Shown one piece after another: positions 30,906-43,900 of a stretch of DNA of 64,000 nt (the first letter of the stretch is position 1; each line of letters opens with the position of its first letter). Where the stretch lies: NCBI GenBank assembly GCA_023091665.1, contig JALJCQ010000008.1, positions 992,001 to 1,056,000 of the forward strand, given 5' to 3'. Source of the stretch: Pythium myriotylum (lineage: Eukaryota > Oomycota > Peronosporomycetes > Pythiales > Pythiaceae). Made by a program: the position numbers and the translations under genes. Under the pieces are notes generated by a model. It was not told the origin of the DNA, did not search any database, and saw only the letters and a list, made by a program, of their open reading frames with translations.

Positions 30906-33889
30906 TCAACTGCGAGCCGGCTTCACTAGTTTCGACCTCTGAGACGCGACTTCTGGGGCATTAGACGCAAGTCCGATGGTGGACACTCCATGAATCTGCG
31001 AGAAGCGAACCAGATCCCGCTCGGCGAGATTATCTGGGAGACGCCAGGAAATTGGGTGTCCTTCGCGATCCACGTTGTTCTCCAGTAAGTCTATCTGTTC
31101 CGGGAACAGTGCTTCGACAAAGCGACTTGGAGCCGTCGACCAACGAGCCCGCACTGGCTCCAACTCATCTAGCGCGCCAAGCTGCTCGAACATCTCGTGT
31201 GCACGCCCAGTCGTTGACAGATTCTGGTTCTGCGTGACCGAGAGCTCCCAAGGGATCCAGCAGCAAGTGCTAGACGCGTACCAAACGGCTGGCTCTGAAT
31301 AGACGAGCTGGCTCAAGCCGAGCGGACGCCGGTCTTCCAAGGCCTTCCACGCAGCTCGGAATCGGGAGATGTACTGGGCACGACATCTGTGGATCTCGTA
31401 CCAGGGGCGGAGCTCTGGTGACGCGCGTCCTGGCTCTTTTGACAGCGCGAGCCAGTGACCCAGCAGCCAGAAAGCCTCCCGGTACTGGAATTGAAACACT
31501 AAATACTCAGTCAGCCACCGGACCTGGTTTTCCGACAACTCTCGTGGATCGAACAAGTAAAACTCGACAACCCGGTCTCGCCACATCTTGTTCCAAGGTT
31601 TGAGAGCCATGACCCCGGCATACGCGTCAGCGCCATACTGGATTAGTCGTTGCATGACCGAAACCATCGCGTTCTTCGACGGCGCAAAGTTGGGATAGAA
31701 GGCCGTCACGACCTGGTTCATCATTTGAATTGGCAGGCCGTAGATCCGAGAGAACTGGCGCTCGGTCATCGTGAAGTATCGAACGGTCGAGCTACGACCA
31801 GAAACTGAACCCAGCTTCTGCGGATGTCGAATCTCTTGGAAGGCGACCAGAGTTGCTGGTTCGCCCCCCGGTCGAGTTGGAAGAGACGTCCAGTCTTCGT
31901 ACACGCCCTCTCGCATTCTTGGAAGTTTGATGCACCAGTCATCGGTCCCTGGTGGTAGGGGCTGCGCAAAGATAAAGTCGGAATCTGTTCTCGGAGCTCT
32001 CTCTGCGTCATCACCTGATCTGTCGTTTCCAGCTCCAGCTTGACTCGCGGGGCCTAGTCCATCATTCCCAGCTCCAGCTTGACTCGAGGGACCTAGCCCG
32101 TCATTTCCAACTCCAGTTTGACTTGAGGGAAGCGGCGCCTGGCTCGTAGCCTTGTTTTCGAGATCGCTGTCGCTGGCATCGAGCTGGACAAGCTGAGCGC
32201 GGTTCAGAGCGCGGCTGTGCTTCTTGGCCTGGCGCGGCGGAGTCGAGCCCAACGCCTGGCTCGCTGTGTCTGGTGGTAGCGGCGGTGACGGTTCAGTGCG
32301 AGGCCGTTTTGACTGTGGTGCCGAACTTTTTGGTGATGATACCAGCTCGAGCGCTTGACGCTTGTGCGACCCAGCACTCGACGGCCGTTCTGGCTCTGGA
32401 TCCTCAATTTCCAGCTCGGGGACTTCGCCGTCCAGGTCTGACGCCGATTCGCCTAGCTTGGGGATACCGTCGGAGTCTCCACAACCCTCACGGGATTCTC
32501 CGGATCCAGCTCCTGCCAGTTTTCGAAATGTGTGTAGCTGCTTGGACGGTGTCAGTGATGCCCAGACTCTGTTGTCTTGATCATTCTGCATGAGGGCGAC
32601 ACTGAGACCAAGAGGCGCCTCCGCGGGCGAGTCCGTGGCGGCTGCACGAAGCAGCGAATACCAGTGGTTCTCGTTGCCGCTGACCCGAGCGTGCTTCCAC
32701 GTGAACTGATATATGCGGTCCAGGAGCTCGTCGTCGAAACGTGGCGGAAGATCTTTTTCCAAGTCGGCTTTATTCTGGAACGCCACGTTGGCGGCATATA
32801 GAGTCCGCATTCGCGCTTGTGCCTTCGCAAGCTTCTCTTCCAGCTCCTTGGCGCGACCACTGACTTGGTTGAGCTCAGTCTCCAGATCGTTCACCTTGCG
32901 AATAAGCTGAGCTGCGTGTCCGGAGCTGGAACTTGCCTCCACCTTGGAGTAAACCAGCGCCTCGCTGAGCTCAGACTTGCTCTCTCGCTCGCTTTCTAGC
33001 TCTTCGGTTCGCGTCTGTAGCTGGGAACGCAGCTCGACCACCAGCTTCGCCATTGCATGGGTTTGGCCAAGAGCCAGTAGTGCAAGATCCTTCGTGTGAC
33101 TTGGGGAGCTTGGTTCAGAGGCCGTCCGCAAAGCCGCGAGGCTCATCAATACTGGAACCAACCCAACCAAGCGCCGGTTCATCTTGATTGTCGTCTGGAG
33201 ACGTGGCAAGAAACGATCGAGTCCAAACATCTCGTCGATCTGGCGTGCCAGCACGGACGCGAAAAATGGTGATCGCAGCTCTCCTCCATCCGCAAGTTCC
33301 CGGCTCAGGCTAGCCAAACTCTTCAACCGCGCAGCTGGAACGTCCTTCGGGACCAGGAACTGGCGCTGGAAGTCGCCGAGGTCTTTGGTCCACATGAATT
33401 CCGGCTCGGGAAAAACGCAGAGCTGAAGGAGCGCGCGAACTTCATCGTCCCTCGCCAGCTGCATGTCCCAATCCCAACGCTGGAATAAGGCTCGGAGTCG
33501 GCGCTGAGTGTCGTGGAGGCCTTGAACCCAGGTGTCGTTCTCGTCGTCGGCTTCGTGGTTCCCACGTTCGACGATCTGCTCTAGCTCTTGCGAAGCTCCT
33601 CTGCAATGACGCCAGCCTCTTCGCGCAGTGCCGATCGACGAGTTGCTGGATCCGGTACCGTCTCGCTGGACGACGACGAACCCAGTTCTGGCGCTGGAGC
33701 CGATTCGTCGGAGACGCCAAGACCAGTCGCGGCTCCAGGTTCTGGCCGCGCAGGCGGAAGAGATGGCGACGTCGCTGCTCCAGTATCGTTGGAAGCTGGC
33801 CGCAACTGACCGGACTCGGACAACTCCGCCTGATGCGCGCTCGTGGCCAGCTCCAGATCTCCCGCGCCGCCGCCGTGCGCGCTCTCCAT
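30906..33889 (-). pseudogene. Antisense gene of Gypsy-2, copy a (coiled-coil protein of unknown function)
   Basis: Minus-strand gene between pol and the 3' LTR. ATG at 33889 (MESAHGGG), 86 bp inside the LTR; stop at 30906-30908. One frameshift near 33587 separates an acidic, Pro/Ser-rich N-terminus (~100 codons, ends EELRKS) from an open frame that begins QELEQIVERG and includes 852 codons from an internal ATG at 33464. It looks like a single missing base. Total about 990 codons. Layout: helical region (about 33460-33070), coiled coil (about 33050-32790; LVVELRSQLQTRTEELESE), Ser/Pro linker with a nuclear-signal-like SKRPRTE, 13-residue tandem repeats (32023-32131), then a Trp-rich globular C-terminus (about 31960-30906). 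I do not recognise a family. The C-terminal domain resembles that of the Gypsy-1 antisense gene. Probably transcribed from the antisense side of the 3' LTR (inference). Confidence 0.8.
32023..32131 (-). repeat. 39-bp tandem repeat in the antisense gene, copy a
   Basis: Units begin at 32023, 32062 and 32101; the third is diverged and partial. They code 13-residue repeats of the type SSQAGAGNDGLGP in the linker before the C-terminal domain. Repeat number is the same in copy b. Confidence 0.85.
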
Positions 33890-33961
33890 GCTGGTAGTCG
33901 ACTCGACAGTTGGCAATTGCTCAGCACCTCGACGCTTCTCTCTCGATCCACGTCTCGGGTT

Positions 33962-33974
33962 GAGCAGAGGGCGG
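33962..33974 (+). other. Gypsy-2 polypurine tract
   Basis: GAGCAGAGGGCGG directly before the LTR at 33976. Gypsy-1 has a related GAGAGGGCG before its 3' LTR. Expected plus-strand primer site. Confidence 0.65.
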
Positions 33975-33975
33975 T

Positions 33976-35107
33976 TGAGACGAAGTGCCCGCGTCTCTCG
34001 CTGCCTGGTCCCAGGTTGTGGGAGCTGGCACAGAGCTGGAATCGTAGCTAGGAAATTAAATGACAAGAGTTAGTAGGTGGCAGTAGCCTGGTACACTGTA
34101 CCAGCTACTCACCCACCTTTCCAGTCTGGCACAGTGTGCCAGGAACTGGGTTCATCCACTGGACCTTCCCAGTGGGTGATTTTCTGTCTGGTTTGAGCTG
34201 GCTTTCTCCGGATGTTGACCAGATTCATCCATTCCGGAAACTGGTTTTTACCGGTTTTCCCAGTTCGGATTGTGCCATTTCCAGTTAGACCACACAGAAT
34301 AGGGTTATTATCAGATCTGGTAGTTAAGTAGGTAGGGTTCAGGGAGCCAGTTCCTGGCTCCCCTTAGGGTTTTACCCTGTATTCAAAAGACTTCGCTTTT
34401 TGCTCTCGACTCCCCAAGTCTCCTCCGTCGAACCGCGGGAGGACCCAGCGTCTACACCACAAGGTAAGCCTGCGTGTGTTGGATTTGCCCTAGTGGACTG
34501 TGTGCGCGTGTGTCTGGCTGCTGGTGCGTGGGTATTGGTGTGTTTGCGAGTGAGGAGAGGAGCCAACCCCCTTTCCAGCCCTTGAGGCACCTGCAAAGGG
34601 TACTAGTTTGTACTAGAGACCTGGAGCACTCCATATTCTTGCGTATTCTTGTGTTGCAATAGCTGGGAACTGCTCGTAGTTCCCCAGTTAAAGTAATACA
34701 CTCCATTTGGTTGAGAGAGCGTTTTCCCAGATCCCAGAGGGGATTTCCAGTGTCCTGGCGGATCGAGGTGGTCCTCCGTCCCAGGCGAGACCCAGCGGAT
34801 CGAAGTTAGTCTTCCGTCCTGGGTCTAAGTGCGTCGTTTGTATTTGTGTATTAAAAGACTGGTCCTCATCGTTACCTAGAGCTGGTTGAGCCATCTTGGT
34901 TTGGTGGAATACTCCAAGTGGACGTATTTCCCCATACTTCAAAGCTCAAAAGAACCGGTCAAGGGATACATAACGTGAGGTACGAAGCCAGATCTTGGGT
35001 TTTCACAACGGGCCCAAGTTCGCCTGCGTGTATTCCCCATATACACGCTAGGTCTATACCCTTTCCCAGCTCCAGGAGCTAGCGAAAAGGCAGCGCACTT
35101 CATCACA
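33976..35107 (+). repeat. Gypsy-2 LTR b (shared middle LTR)
   Basis: 1,132 bp. Serves as 3' LTR of copy a and 5' LTR of copy b. One difference from LTR a and three from LTR c by eye. Confidence 0.93.
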
Positions 35108-35117
35108 ACTGGTCCGT

Positions 35118-38100
35118 ATGCCAGGAGCTAGTACTGGTCGTGCGAGTATGTCCGCTATTGGTGAGTCTGACACTAACCAGGCCGAGATGGTCAAACCATT
35201 CTCGTTTGTGGTAGATGAAGACCAGTCGACCGGTGTCCAGGAAGCTAGTCAGCGTTCCGGCACCACCAACCAGCCTGCGACCCGCTCTGGCGGTCGTGGA
35301 GCTGGTTCACGCCAGCAAGTCGTTGGCAAGATGGGGCAGTCCTCCGCTGCCCGTCGTCGTGTGCTTATGCCTGACGACGACGAAGAAAAGGAGCCTTCTG
35401 GCTCGGCAATCCCACGCCGAGCTAGCCCGCGCAAAGGAAGCACTGAGTATGGCTCACCTCGTGCTAGTATCAGCAGTCTCGATCTGGGTGACGTCGCTTT
35501 GCGAGCTGGTAAGACCAAGTCCAGCCTCCAAGACCAAGCCGAGGCAGCTTCGAGCCAGTCGAAGGCTAGGAAGAAGGCTGGGAAGCCAGGAAAAGGTCGT
35601 GGTGGCAAGCCAGTGGCTGGGAAGTCGCCAAGTACCAGTTCGACCGACGAAGGCGTGAAGTCGCGACCTGGAACCGAGATGACGGCTCGCGACAACCGTG
35701 CGAGGGACCTAATTCATCCAGGCGGTGAGCTGGGAGACGTTTCAGCCGCCAGAAGTGGTCGCTCCAAGATTCACGACGCTTTCGTGATCCAGGAGTGCGT
35801 TGACATCTGGAGTCACGCACCGGAAGACCGTATCCTGCCTCGAGAAGCTGGATCGCCCAACCTCGGGCCCAGACAAGTCATCGAGCGAAGCTCAGATGTG
35901 CTGGACAAGTTTCACGAGCCAGGCTCGTGGTTGAAGCTTTTCGACATTATCAGCACGACGAATCCGCTGTCGCCACGAAACGTCCTGCACGTTGTCCGGC
36001 TAGAAGGTCTATCTGGCATCGAGATGTTGGCATTGATCCAGTCTGCTCTGTTCGAAGCTGGGTATTCGTTCATGAATCTGGTCCCAGCTGCACTTCGTCA
36101 TGATCCAGAGCTAGCAGGCCTCCATCTGCACGAAGTCGAGGTGAAGGTTCGGTCCGCCAGATATCTACTCTCGCTGGAAGTCCAGGAGTGGATCAGGTTT
36201 CGAAGCATTCGACCCGAGCAACGGTCTCCAACGGTATCGTCCAGATCCCCAGTCGACGTCCACGCCATGCGCAAGCCAGAATCGATTCTGAGCTCGAGTG
36301 ACGGTATTCCAGGCCGGCAATCCAGTCTTCGAACTAGTCAGTTCTCGTTCCTGGCACCGCAAGCTGGTACGCGCGCACCGACAGACCTGGTTCAGTCTTC
36401 ATCGAGCCAGTCAGCCGGTCAGAGCCTTGCATTTGGTCCAGCTCGACCAGAAGTCCACCCACAACGGTTTGTTGATCCTAACAACTACCGTTTCCAGCAA
36501 CCTGCCGTCGCTCCAGTGGTTTCGGCGCCACTTGCGTTTGGTTCGCATCTGCAGCAGTCAGCTCATGCGCCTCCAGCACCAGCGCTCGTGAATACGCCTT
36601 ACCCGGCTCCTGGTGTCACTTTCCATGCAGCTCCTGCTCTGACCCAGCCAGCGGATGCGTCGTTCTATCTGGGATCAGGAGTTGGCGATCGCGCTGGAGG
36701 TTTTGCTTCGGGTAGGCCAACACCACGTCGAGTGGATGCCCAGGCAGCCTCCGCGCCGTTGTCAGCTCCGGTTCCAGTCCACGCAGAAGCTTTTCCAGCT
36801 GGACGTTACACTAGTGATGGTGCTGGAGAGTCCAGAGCTCGTAGAGTGCCCGACTATGGCGCTAATGAGCTGGGAAGTGCCTTACCAGCCTCTGTGATGC
36901 CACCGAGCCAGCTAGGCCAGTCAGTGCCACGACCGTTTGTGTCAAATCGGTATCTAGACAAGTTCACCGGTCTAGAGTCACTAGCTGACCGCAAACTCTG
37001 ATATAAAGAGTATGTGTACCTAGCGGACAGTGGTTACTGGACTGACGCCGAGCGGTGCCGGAATATCGAGCTATACCTTCGTGGTCCAGCTGAGGCCTGG
37101 CTCCAGCAACTTGGTTCAGCTCGCCGGAGCTGGAACTCGCTGAGTTCAGCGTTCCAGAGCGAGTTCTGCGTCGCTAGAGGGTCCCCGTTCGAAAAGTACT
37201 TTGGGTTGACCCAGCGGAAGGACGAAACTCCGCTCCAGCATCTATGGCGCTTGAACGCAGCGGCAGTCAAGGCTCGCATCCCGCTCACCAGCTCGACTGA
37301 CCTCAAGAACCATCTGGATCGCTTCATCAAGAGCCTGGCTAGCGAAAGCGCCAGGAATGCGTTCAGAGGGCGTTCTTATGAGTCGCTGGCCCAGCTCGAG
37401 GACGCAGCCAGAGATCTGGATCGAGAAGTGGACCGGGATGACTATCGTCGCTCCAGCCGGCACCAGGATCGCGATCGCGAACGTGAACGCTCGATTCCCA
37501 GGTCGGCGACCGTCTATTATGCTTATGACGGCGATGATGACGGTGAAGAAGCTGGGTGGGGACTGGGCGATGAGCGTCGATTGCATTTCGACGACGATGA
37601 GCCAGGCGATTGCTACGCTGAGTCGGTTTACCAGTTGTCAGGCCGCGTTCAGAACCAGCATCCAAGTCGCTGGAGGCCAGGTAGCCAGGATCAGAGTCAT
37701 TCTGGTCGATACGGTCCAAGCTCTAGCCAGTCAAGTCGTCACGCTATGGCTCAAAGTCCAGCCTCGCACCAGTCGGGTCAAGCTCCTTTCGCTCGCTCGG
37801 CCCAGCTTCCCAGCTCCGGCACAAGTGTTCCTGGCTCAGCCGGTCGCTCTCGACCTGGCTTAAGCGTTCAGAGTCCTCACGGACCGAACTGCTTCAATTG
37901 CGACGAGCCAGGACACTGGGCGAGTGAGTGCCCGCAGAAAGGTTTCTGTTCTCTCTGCGAGGCACCAGGTCATCGTCCTGAGTCGTGCCCAAAGAAGTGC
38001 TCGTTCTGTGACGAGGTGCACTCTCCAGGCGACTGCGAGCTGAAGAAGGCTCTCAAGTCCTTGGTTAAGGGTGAGGCGAAAGCCAGTGCTGCTCCAGCCG

Positions 38101-38123
38101 GCCCAGCCCAGCCTTTAAACTAG
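35118..38123 (+). pseudogene. Gypsy-2 Gag, copy b, interrupted by in-frame TGA
   Basis: Same as 21028-24033, offset 14,090. TGA at 36999-37001. The first zinc knuckle is complete here (CFNCDEPGHWASEC, about 37890-37930), unlike copy a which has Y for H. A synonymous or nearly silent change (GCATTTGG for GCGTTTGG) is at about 36430. Confidence 0.85.
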
Positions 38124-38166
38124 GCAGCTCGCCGGGGACCCGAGGGGATCCGGTACGCGTCGAGCT
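38114..38166 (+). promoter_or_regulatory. Candidate -1 frameshift site, Gypsy-2 copy b
   Basis: TTTAAAC at 38114-38120 before TAG, identical to copy a, with the same downstream stem AGCTCG/CGAGCT. Confidence 0.75.
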
Positions 38167-40983
38167 TCAAGTCCCTCAAGCGACACAAGAAGCCCAAGTC
38201 ATGCATGTGTTTGCATATGTTGGTAGTGAAGACATTAATACCAACAACAAGTTGCCAGTTGGCCAAGGTGAAAACGAAGCGCGTTCGTTCCTTGTTTGTG
38301 CTGGCGACCCAAGTCCTGGTCTGGAAAGACACTTCCAACTCCAGCCAGGCGAACGTCGTGGATGGTGGTCCATGTACCCTGAGCCAGTTGGCCAGGCCAG
38401 GATTGCCATCGTCAACGGTGCTATGTGCGACCGTAGGGTCCGCATCTTGCTGGATTCCGGCTCATCGACCAGCATGGTCAGTCTGGACCTAGCTAGGAAG
38501 CTGGGACTTCAGCTCAAGTTCGGTGACCGGCTCAAGGTCAGCGGCATCGGCGGCGTCGTGACCTACGCCACAGCCAGAACCAGGGTTAAGGTGACGCTCG
38601 GCATGAGCGTCGCCTACTTTCTGGACCTCTGGGCTGGGAATATTGGCGAGGGCATCGACTGCTTGCTGGGACTCGACTTCATGGTCCGGGCAGGAGTCCG
38701 GCTCTGTGCCTACGAAGGGTCGGTCCGGCTGCCAGACGAAGAGTGCATCCCGCTGGCCGCAGCTGGTCAAAGACCGAAGCTGCCAGAACGAGCGTCAGTC
38801 AGCACCCTGGAAGACATTTACTTGTCGCCGGGTCGCAGCACGCTGGTGCCAGCTCGTCATCGAGCTGGAAAGCTTCAGGTCTGGGCGTGTCGTCAAGACA
38901 ACTGGGTGACAACCGTCGTCGTCGGGCCAGACGGCCAGCTTCAGGCCGTCCGAGTGACGAATGTGTCACCTCAGCCGATCATGATCCCAGCTCGGACGCC
39001 AGTCGCTCACCTGGTCGAGGAAGGCCACCTGCCGCTAGGCCAGAGGTGTGCCAGGCTCAACTCGACTAGGTATCTTGAGTGGCAGGTGCTGGTCTACGAG
39101 GGTTCTCACTCTAGCCAGTTCATCCGGGCGCAGGACGAGCTCATCGACGCCTACAACGCCAGTCTGCCTCCAGCTGTGGTTAAACCAGCCTACGACGCAC
39201 CTAAGAAGATTCTGCCAAGGGGCGAGGTGCTCGTGGAGCTGGAAGATGTGCCAGATCTTCGTGTAGGTGCGTCTTCCCAGTTGGACCAAGCTGCTGTGGC
39301 ATCGTCTGAGCCAGGAGGGCGATCTGCTCAAGGTGTCAGCGCCGAGCCACCACGCAGCGAGCCTGAGCCAGTCCAAGCGCGCGATCCAGGTTGTGCTCAA
39401 CATGTCGAGCCAGGAGAAGTCGCTTCGGAGCTGGAAACAGCCATGCCACCACCACCACGACAAGATTCCGTGCTAGCAACACCAGCTGCACGACTGCCCG
39501 AGCCAGGCACCAACCTACCCAGAGTGGCCGCTCCAAGCGTGTCTGTTGTACCGGCGAGCTCGTCATTGACGAGTGAGCTTACCGCCGAGGCGGGGTCTGC
39601 AGGCGCCGGAGTGGTTATGATGGCTCTTGACCAGGTGCCAGACTCAGGCGAACTCCACTTGTTGCAAGTCGAGCCAGAGCGGCAACACTCACTGCCGGCT
39701 CAGCGACCCAGGACTAGTCAGGGGGCGACCTCTACAGCAAGTGTTCCAAGTCCTCAAGCTCCTGCCCAGCCGCAGCTCACCATCGGTATGAAGCTGGTTC
39801 AGCGCCGAGTGAGCCGGGAAAGCACGCCGATCCAGCGTCTCGCGTGCACGTTCAAGCTGGTTTCGTCTCGAGATAACCAGGGTGACGACGATGCGGTCTC
39901 GTTTTACCACGAAGGCACCGACTTTGTGCTGCTCGACGAGCTCCGGGACCAGCTCGCAATGCTCCCGGACCAGATCGACCTGGAAGCTCCAGTCGACATG
40001 GCCAGCGCCGATGTTGGCGAAGAAGGCGTGACCAGCCCAGTCCAGGACCAGCTCATACGCGACGTGATCAACAAGCATGCGTCAGCGTTCCTGGGATCTG
40101 GCAACGCGCTTCCGCCTCCAGCTAGGGGCGTCGTCTGCGACATCGAAGTCGAGCCAGGAACCAGGCCAGTCGCCGAGAAACCCAGGCGAATCAAGTCGCA
40201 CCTGCTTCCCCAGGTCTACGAGCTGCTCAAGAAGCTCCTCGATGCTGGAATCATCGAGTATTCCGACTCGGAGTGGGCCAGCCCAATCGTCATCGTCATG
40301 AAAAAGAACGGCGTCGACATTCGGCTTTGCATCGACTACCGGCGCGTAAACCAGCTGATCAAGCTCATGAACTACCCGCTGCCACTGATCGACGACCTTC
40401 TCGGTAACTTTGAGAAGGTCATGTGGTTTCTGAGTCTCGACATGGCCAGCGGCTTCTGGGCCGTGCTTATGACCCAGCGGGCCAAGCACATCAGCGCTTT
40501 CGTGTGCCCACTTGGCCACTTCCAGTGGATCCGGATGCCGTTCGGTCTGAAAAACGCTCCGTTGATCTACCAGAAGGTCATTGACAACGCCCTCTGGGGT
40601 TACGTCAGGCTCCCTCCGCACCTAGAAGCCGAGGTCGAGCCAGAAGTGATGCACGCTCTAGGTCTAGAGCCCGTCACGGAGCTGGAAGTTGCCAAGTCCG
40701 AGCTGGAAAATGGTGACAAGACTGTCTTTGACCTCAGTATCCCAGCTCCAGCTGCGCTTGGTCCGGTCCTGAAGCGGAGTTCCTACATTGATGACATCGC
40801 CTATGGCACGGCGACGCTGGAAGAGTTGCTGGAAGTGCTGGACAAGCTACTGTTCCGGCTCCGGTACTGGCGGATTTCCGTAAGTCTGCCTAAGAGTGCG
40901 TTTGGGAAGCATTCGATCCAGTACCTGTCCCACCAGGTGAGCCAGGAAGGCATCGTCGCAACGCCCAAGATTGCCAAGGAGCC
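38114..40983 (+). pseudogene. Gypsy-2 pol, protease and RT, copy b
   Basis: Identical in protein to copy a as far as I can see: protease DSG (about 38452), RT with YIDD (about 40784). It has the same deletion and frameshift after KIAKEP at about 40980, with the frame ending at 41002. Confidence 0.88.
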
Positions 40984-43900
40984 GGTATCCAGTCGTTCCT
41001 AGAAAGCTTGAACTATTACAATAAGTTCATCGAAGACTACTCGGTCATCGCCAGCGTGCTCTACGAGCTCACCGACGAGCGAATCCGAGCTGGTGACCAG
41101 CTCGAGCCAGCTAAGCGCGCGTTCGAACTGTTGAAGTTGAAGATCCAGGCTCCTTCGTTGCTCCGGCACCCAGATCGAGCCAGGCCGTATGTGATTATCC
41201 CTCACGCGAACCAGTGGGCGATCGGAGCAGTGCTGGGCCAGGAACATGACGGAATCATCCACCCAGTTCGGTTCACGGGCCGTACCCTGCATGACGCCGA
41301 GCTCCGGTATCATCTGGCCGAGAAGGAAATCCTAGCTCTGCTGCGAGTGCTAAGTGTGTTCTACACCCTGGTTGCTGGTCAGGATCTAGTCGTCTATACC
41401 AGGTTCTCAACTTTGAAGTGGGTTCTGACGTCCAAATCCGTGCAATGAAGGACCCTCCAGTGGGCTGCGTTGCTATCACCTTGGACCATGGAGGTCAGGC
41501 GAGTTGAGCGTGATGAAGACGGTCTGGCATCGCTAGTCGCGGCTAGCATTACACCCCGGGAGAAGTTGGACCAGGTGGCCGCCGAGCTGGTACCCAGGAA
41601 GGCGATGCTAGTAAAGCCACCGCTGGCCAGTCTTGAAATGCTGGATAGCGAGTACTCTGGGCTGGTTCTCAGTTTTGACGGTGCGGCTAAGCTCAAGTCC
41701 AACGCTGGAAGTCCCAGTTTTGTGTTGTGGCAGTTGCCAGGCTGGATCCCAGTGTTTGCTAGGTCGATATACCTGGAAAATGTGACTGTGAACCAGGCCG
41801 AGTACCACGGCCTGCTACGAGGACTGGAATACGTGCTGGAATTGAAGACAGAGCTAGTCAAGCGGCTTGTTGTCGTTGGAGATTCACGAATTGTGATCCA
41901 GCAATGCCAGGGAGCTATTGGCTGCAACCAGCCCCATCTAGCACTACTCCTAGCAGAATTCGATCGACTCCGAGCTGGGTTCGATGCGATCGACCTGGTT
42001 CACGTGAAGCGAGAGTTCAACGGTGCTGCAGACTACCTAGCTGGGCTAGCACTCCGGACGCAAAAGACCCAGGACATTCAGGACGAGGTGACGTTCGGTG
42101 AGCTAGTCCAGCTCAACAAGCTGCCAGACCAACTAACGCGAAGGCAAGGTGCTCAAGATGCTCAAGATCGCGGTGAGACGGCTCAAGATCCAGGACCAAG
42201 TGTTGAAGATGCTGGAGAACCAGGTACAGCGACTGAGGGCGCCACCCAGCGCTCAGAACGTCACCGAAGTGAGCGCGACGCTAGTTCCGGCGTCCCCGAG
42301 TCAGGTATCCACGGCGATGGTGACACGATCAGTCACACTGGACCGCGCACGAGCCAGGAAGAAGGAAAGTCATGCTCGCCCGGCTCTGCGGCCGTTTTCG
42401 CTGCTCGGACGCGCAGCGCAAGCCGCGCCGCAGCTCAAGCGCCGTCCGCGACTGCCGTTCCGGTGCCACCGTGTCGCAGGAGCTCGAGGATCGCCGCGCA
42501 AGCTCCCACATCGGTTGAGCTCAGTCAATCGTCGGCTGCAAGTCTTCAGCGGCGCGTGACTGTCGAAGATTCGGTGCCGAGCCAAATCCCAGTGGGTGTG
42601 AATCTTCGCGACGCAGCTGCTCTTCCCGAACCAGATTTTGTCGCACCGCCTGTCCCATCTGGACCCGTCTTTACACCGGACGCCACCCATCGTCCAGTCT
42701 CTGAACGTGAATCCAGCGTGGATCCAGCTCCGCACCCATCGTCAGTCGCCATAGACGTTGGAACGGCCAGCCAGTCGAGGTCGCAACCTCCTGGTTATGT
42801 ACAAGTCGACGAAGAGCCCCCGTTCTATGTGCGACAAGGCGCTGAGGATCTTGAAGGCGTGTCAAGTCCACGCGGTCGTTTTCCAACTCGAAGCGAACGT
42901 GACCCAACTGGAAGCGGTGTCGGAGAGACTGGAAATGCAGTCGAAGAGCGATGGCGGCGGATCCGTGCCCACCAGGACGCTGACGAGTACACCAGGAAGA
43001 TGAAGCTGTTCCTAGCTGGAGATACTCGATTCCTAGATCGTGACGACGTTTTCCAGCTCGCTAAAGTCGCTGACCAGTTCGTACTTGACGAACATGACGT
43101 GCTCCGGTATGTGAGTCTCCGACCTAGGGCCAGAGAGAGGCCAGCCCAGCTAGTCGTCCCAGCTGGCATGAGGAAAGACGTGCTGCATCACTGCCACGTC
43201 GAGTACCAAGGCGGCCATCAGGGTATTACACGCACGTATGAGCGAGTCCGTTCAGAGTATTACTGGACTGGGATGTACCAGGACGTCGTTCGATTTTGCT
43301 CCAGCTGCGTCGACTGCAGTACTGGCAAAGGTCTCCCAGCTAACCCTGGTCCGTCTCCTGGTAATATCCAGCCAGAATATCCGTTCCATGTTGTCTCGAT
43401 GGACTTCGTGCTCCCACTGCCTCCGTCTGAGCAGGGAAGCACGGCGTTGCTACTGTTCCAGTGCATGTTCACTGGCTTCGTGATGTGTAAGGCGATGTCA
43501 GACACCAGCGCCCCAGCAGTCGCCAAGGCATACGACGAAGTGGTGTTCCAGCGTTTTGGAGCCAGCTCTATCATCCGCCATGACCAGGACCCAGTCTTCA
43601 TGAGCGAAGTGTTTGGTCAGTTCCGAGCTATGCTAGGTAGCCAGCAACGTGCGACGCTGGCTTACCGGCCCCAAGCCAACGGCCAGCAGGAGCGCTCAGT
43701 CCAGACTATTTCCAGAAGCATCAAGGCTTACGTAGCCAGGCCGGGCCAGGACGACTGGGAAGACGTCGTCTATCGACTCATGTTCGCTATCAACACCTCC
43801 GTCGATGCCACTAGGAAGGATACTCCTTTCTTCCTAGCTCACGGTTGGGATGCCAAGTCGACGATAGCCGCCATGATCGCCCAGGCACCCAGGAAGCGGC

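Noticed and set aside
33976..34066. Antisense gene start inside the Gypsy-2 LTR
   Set aside because: The upstream frame has no ATG (only TTG). The first ATG is at 33889, inside the element.
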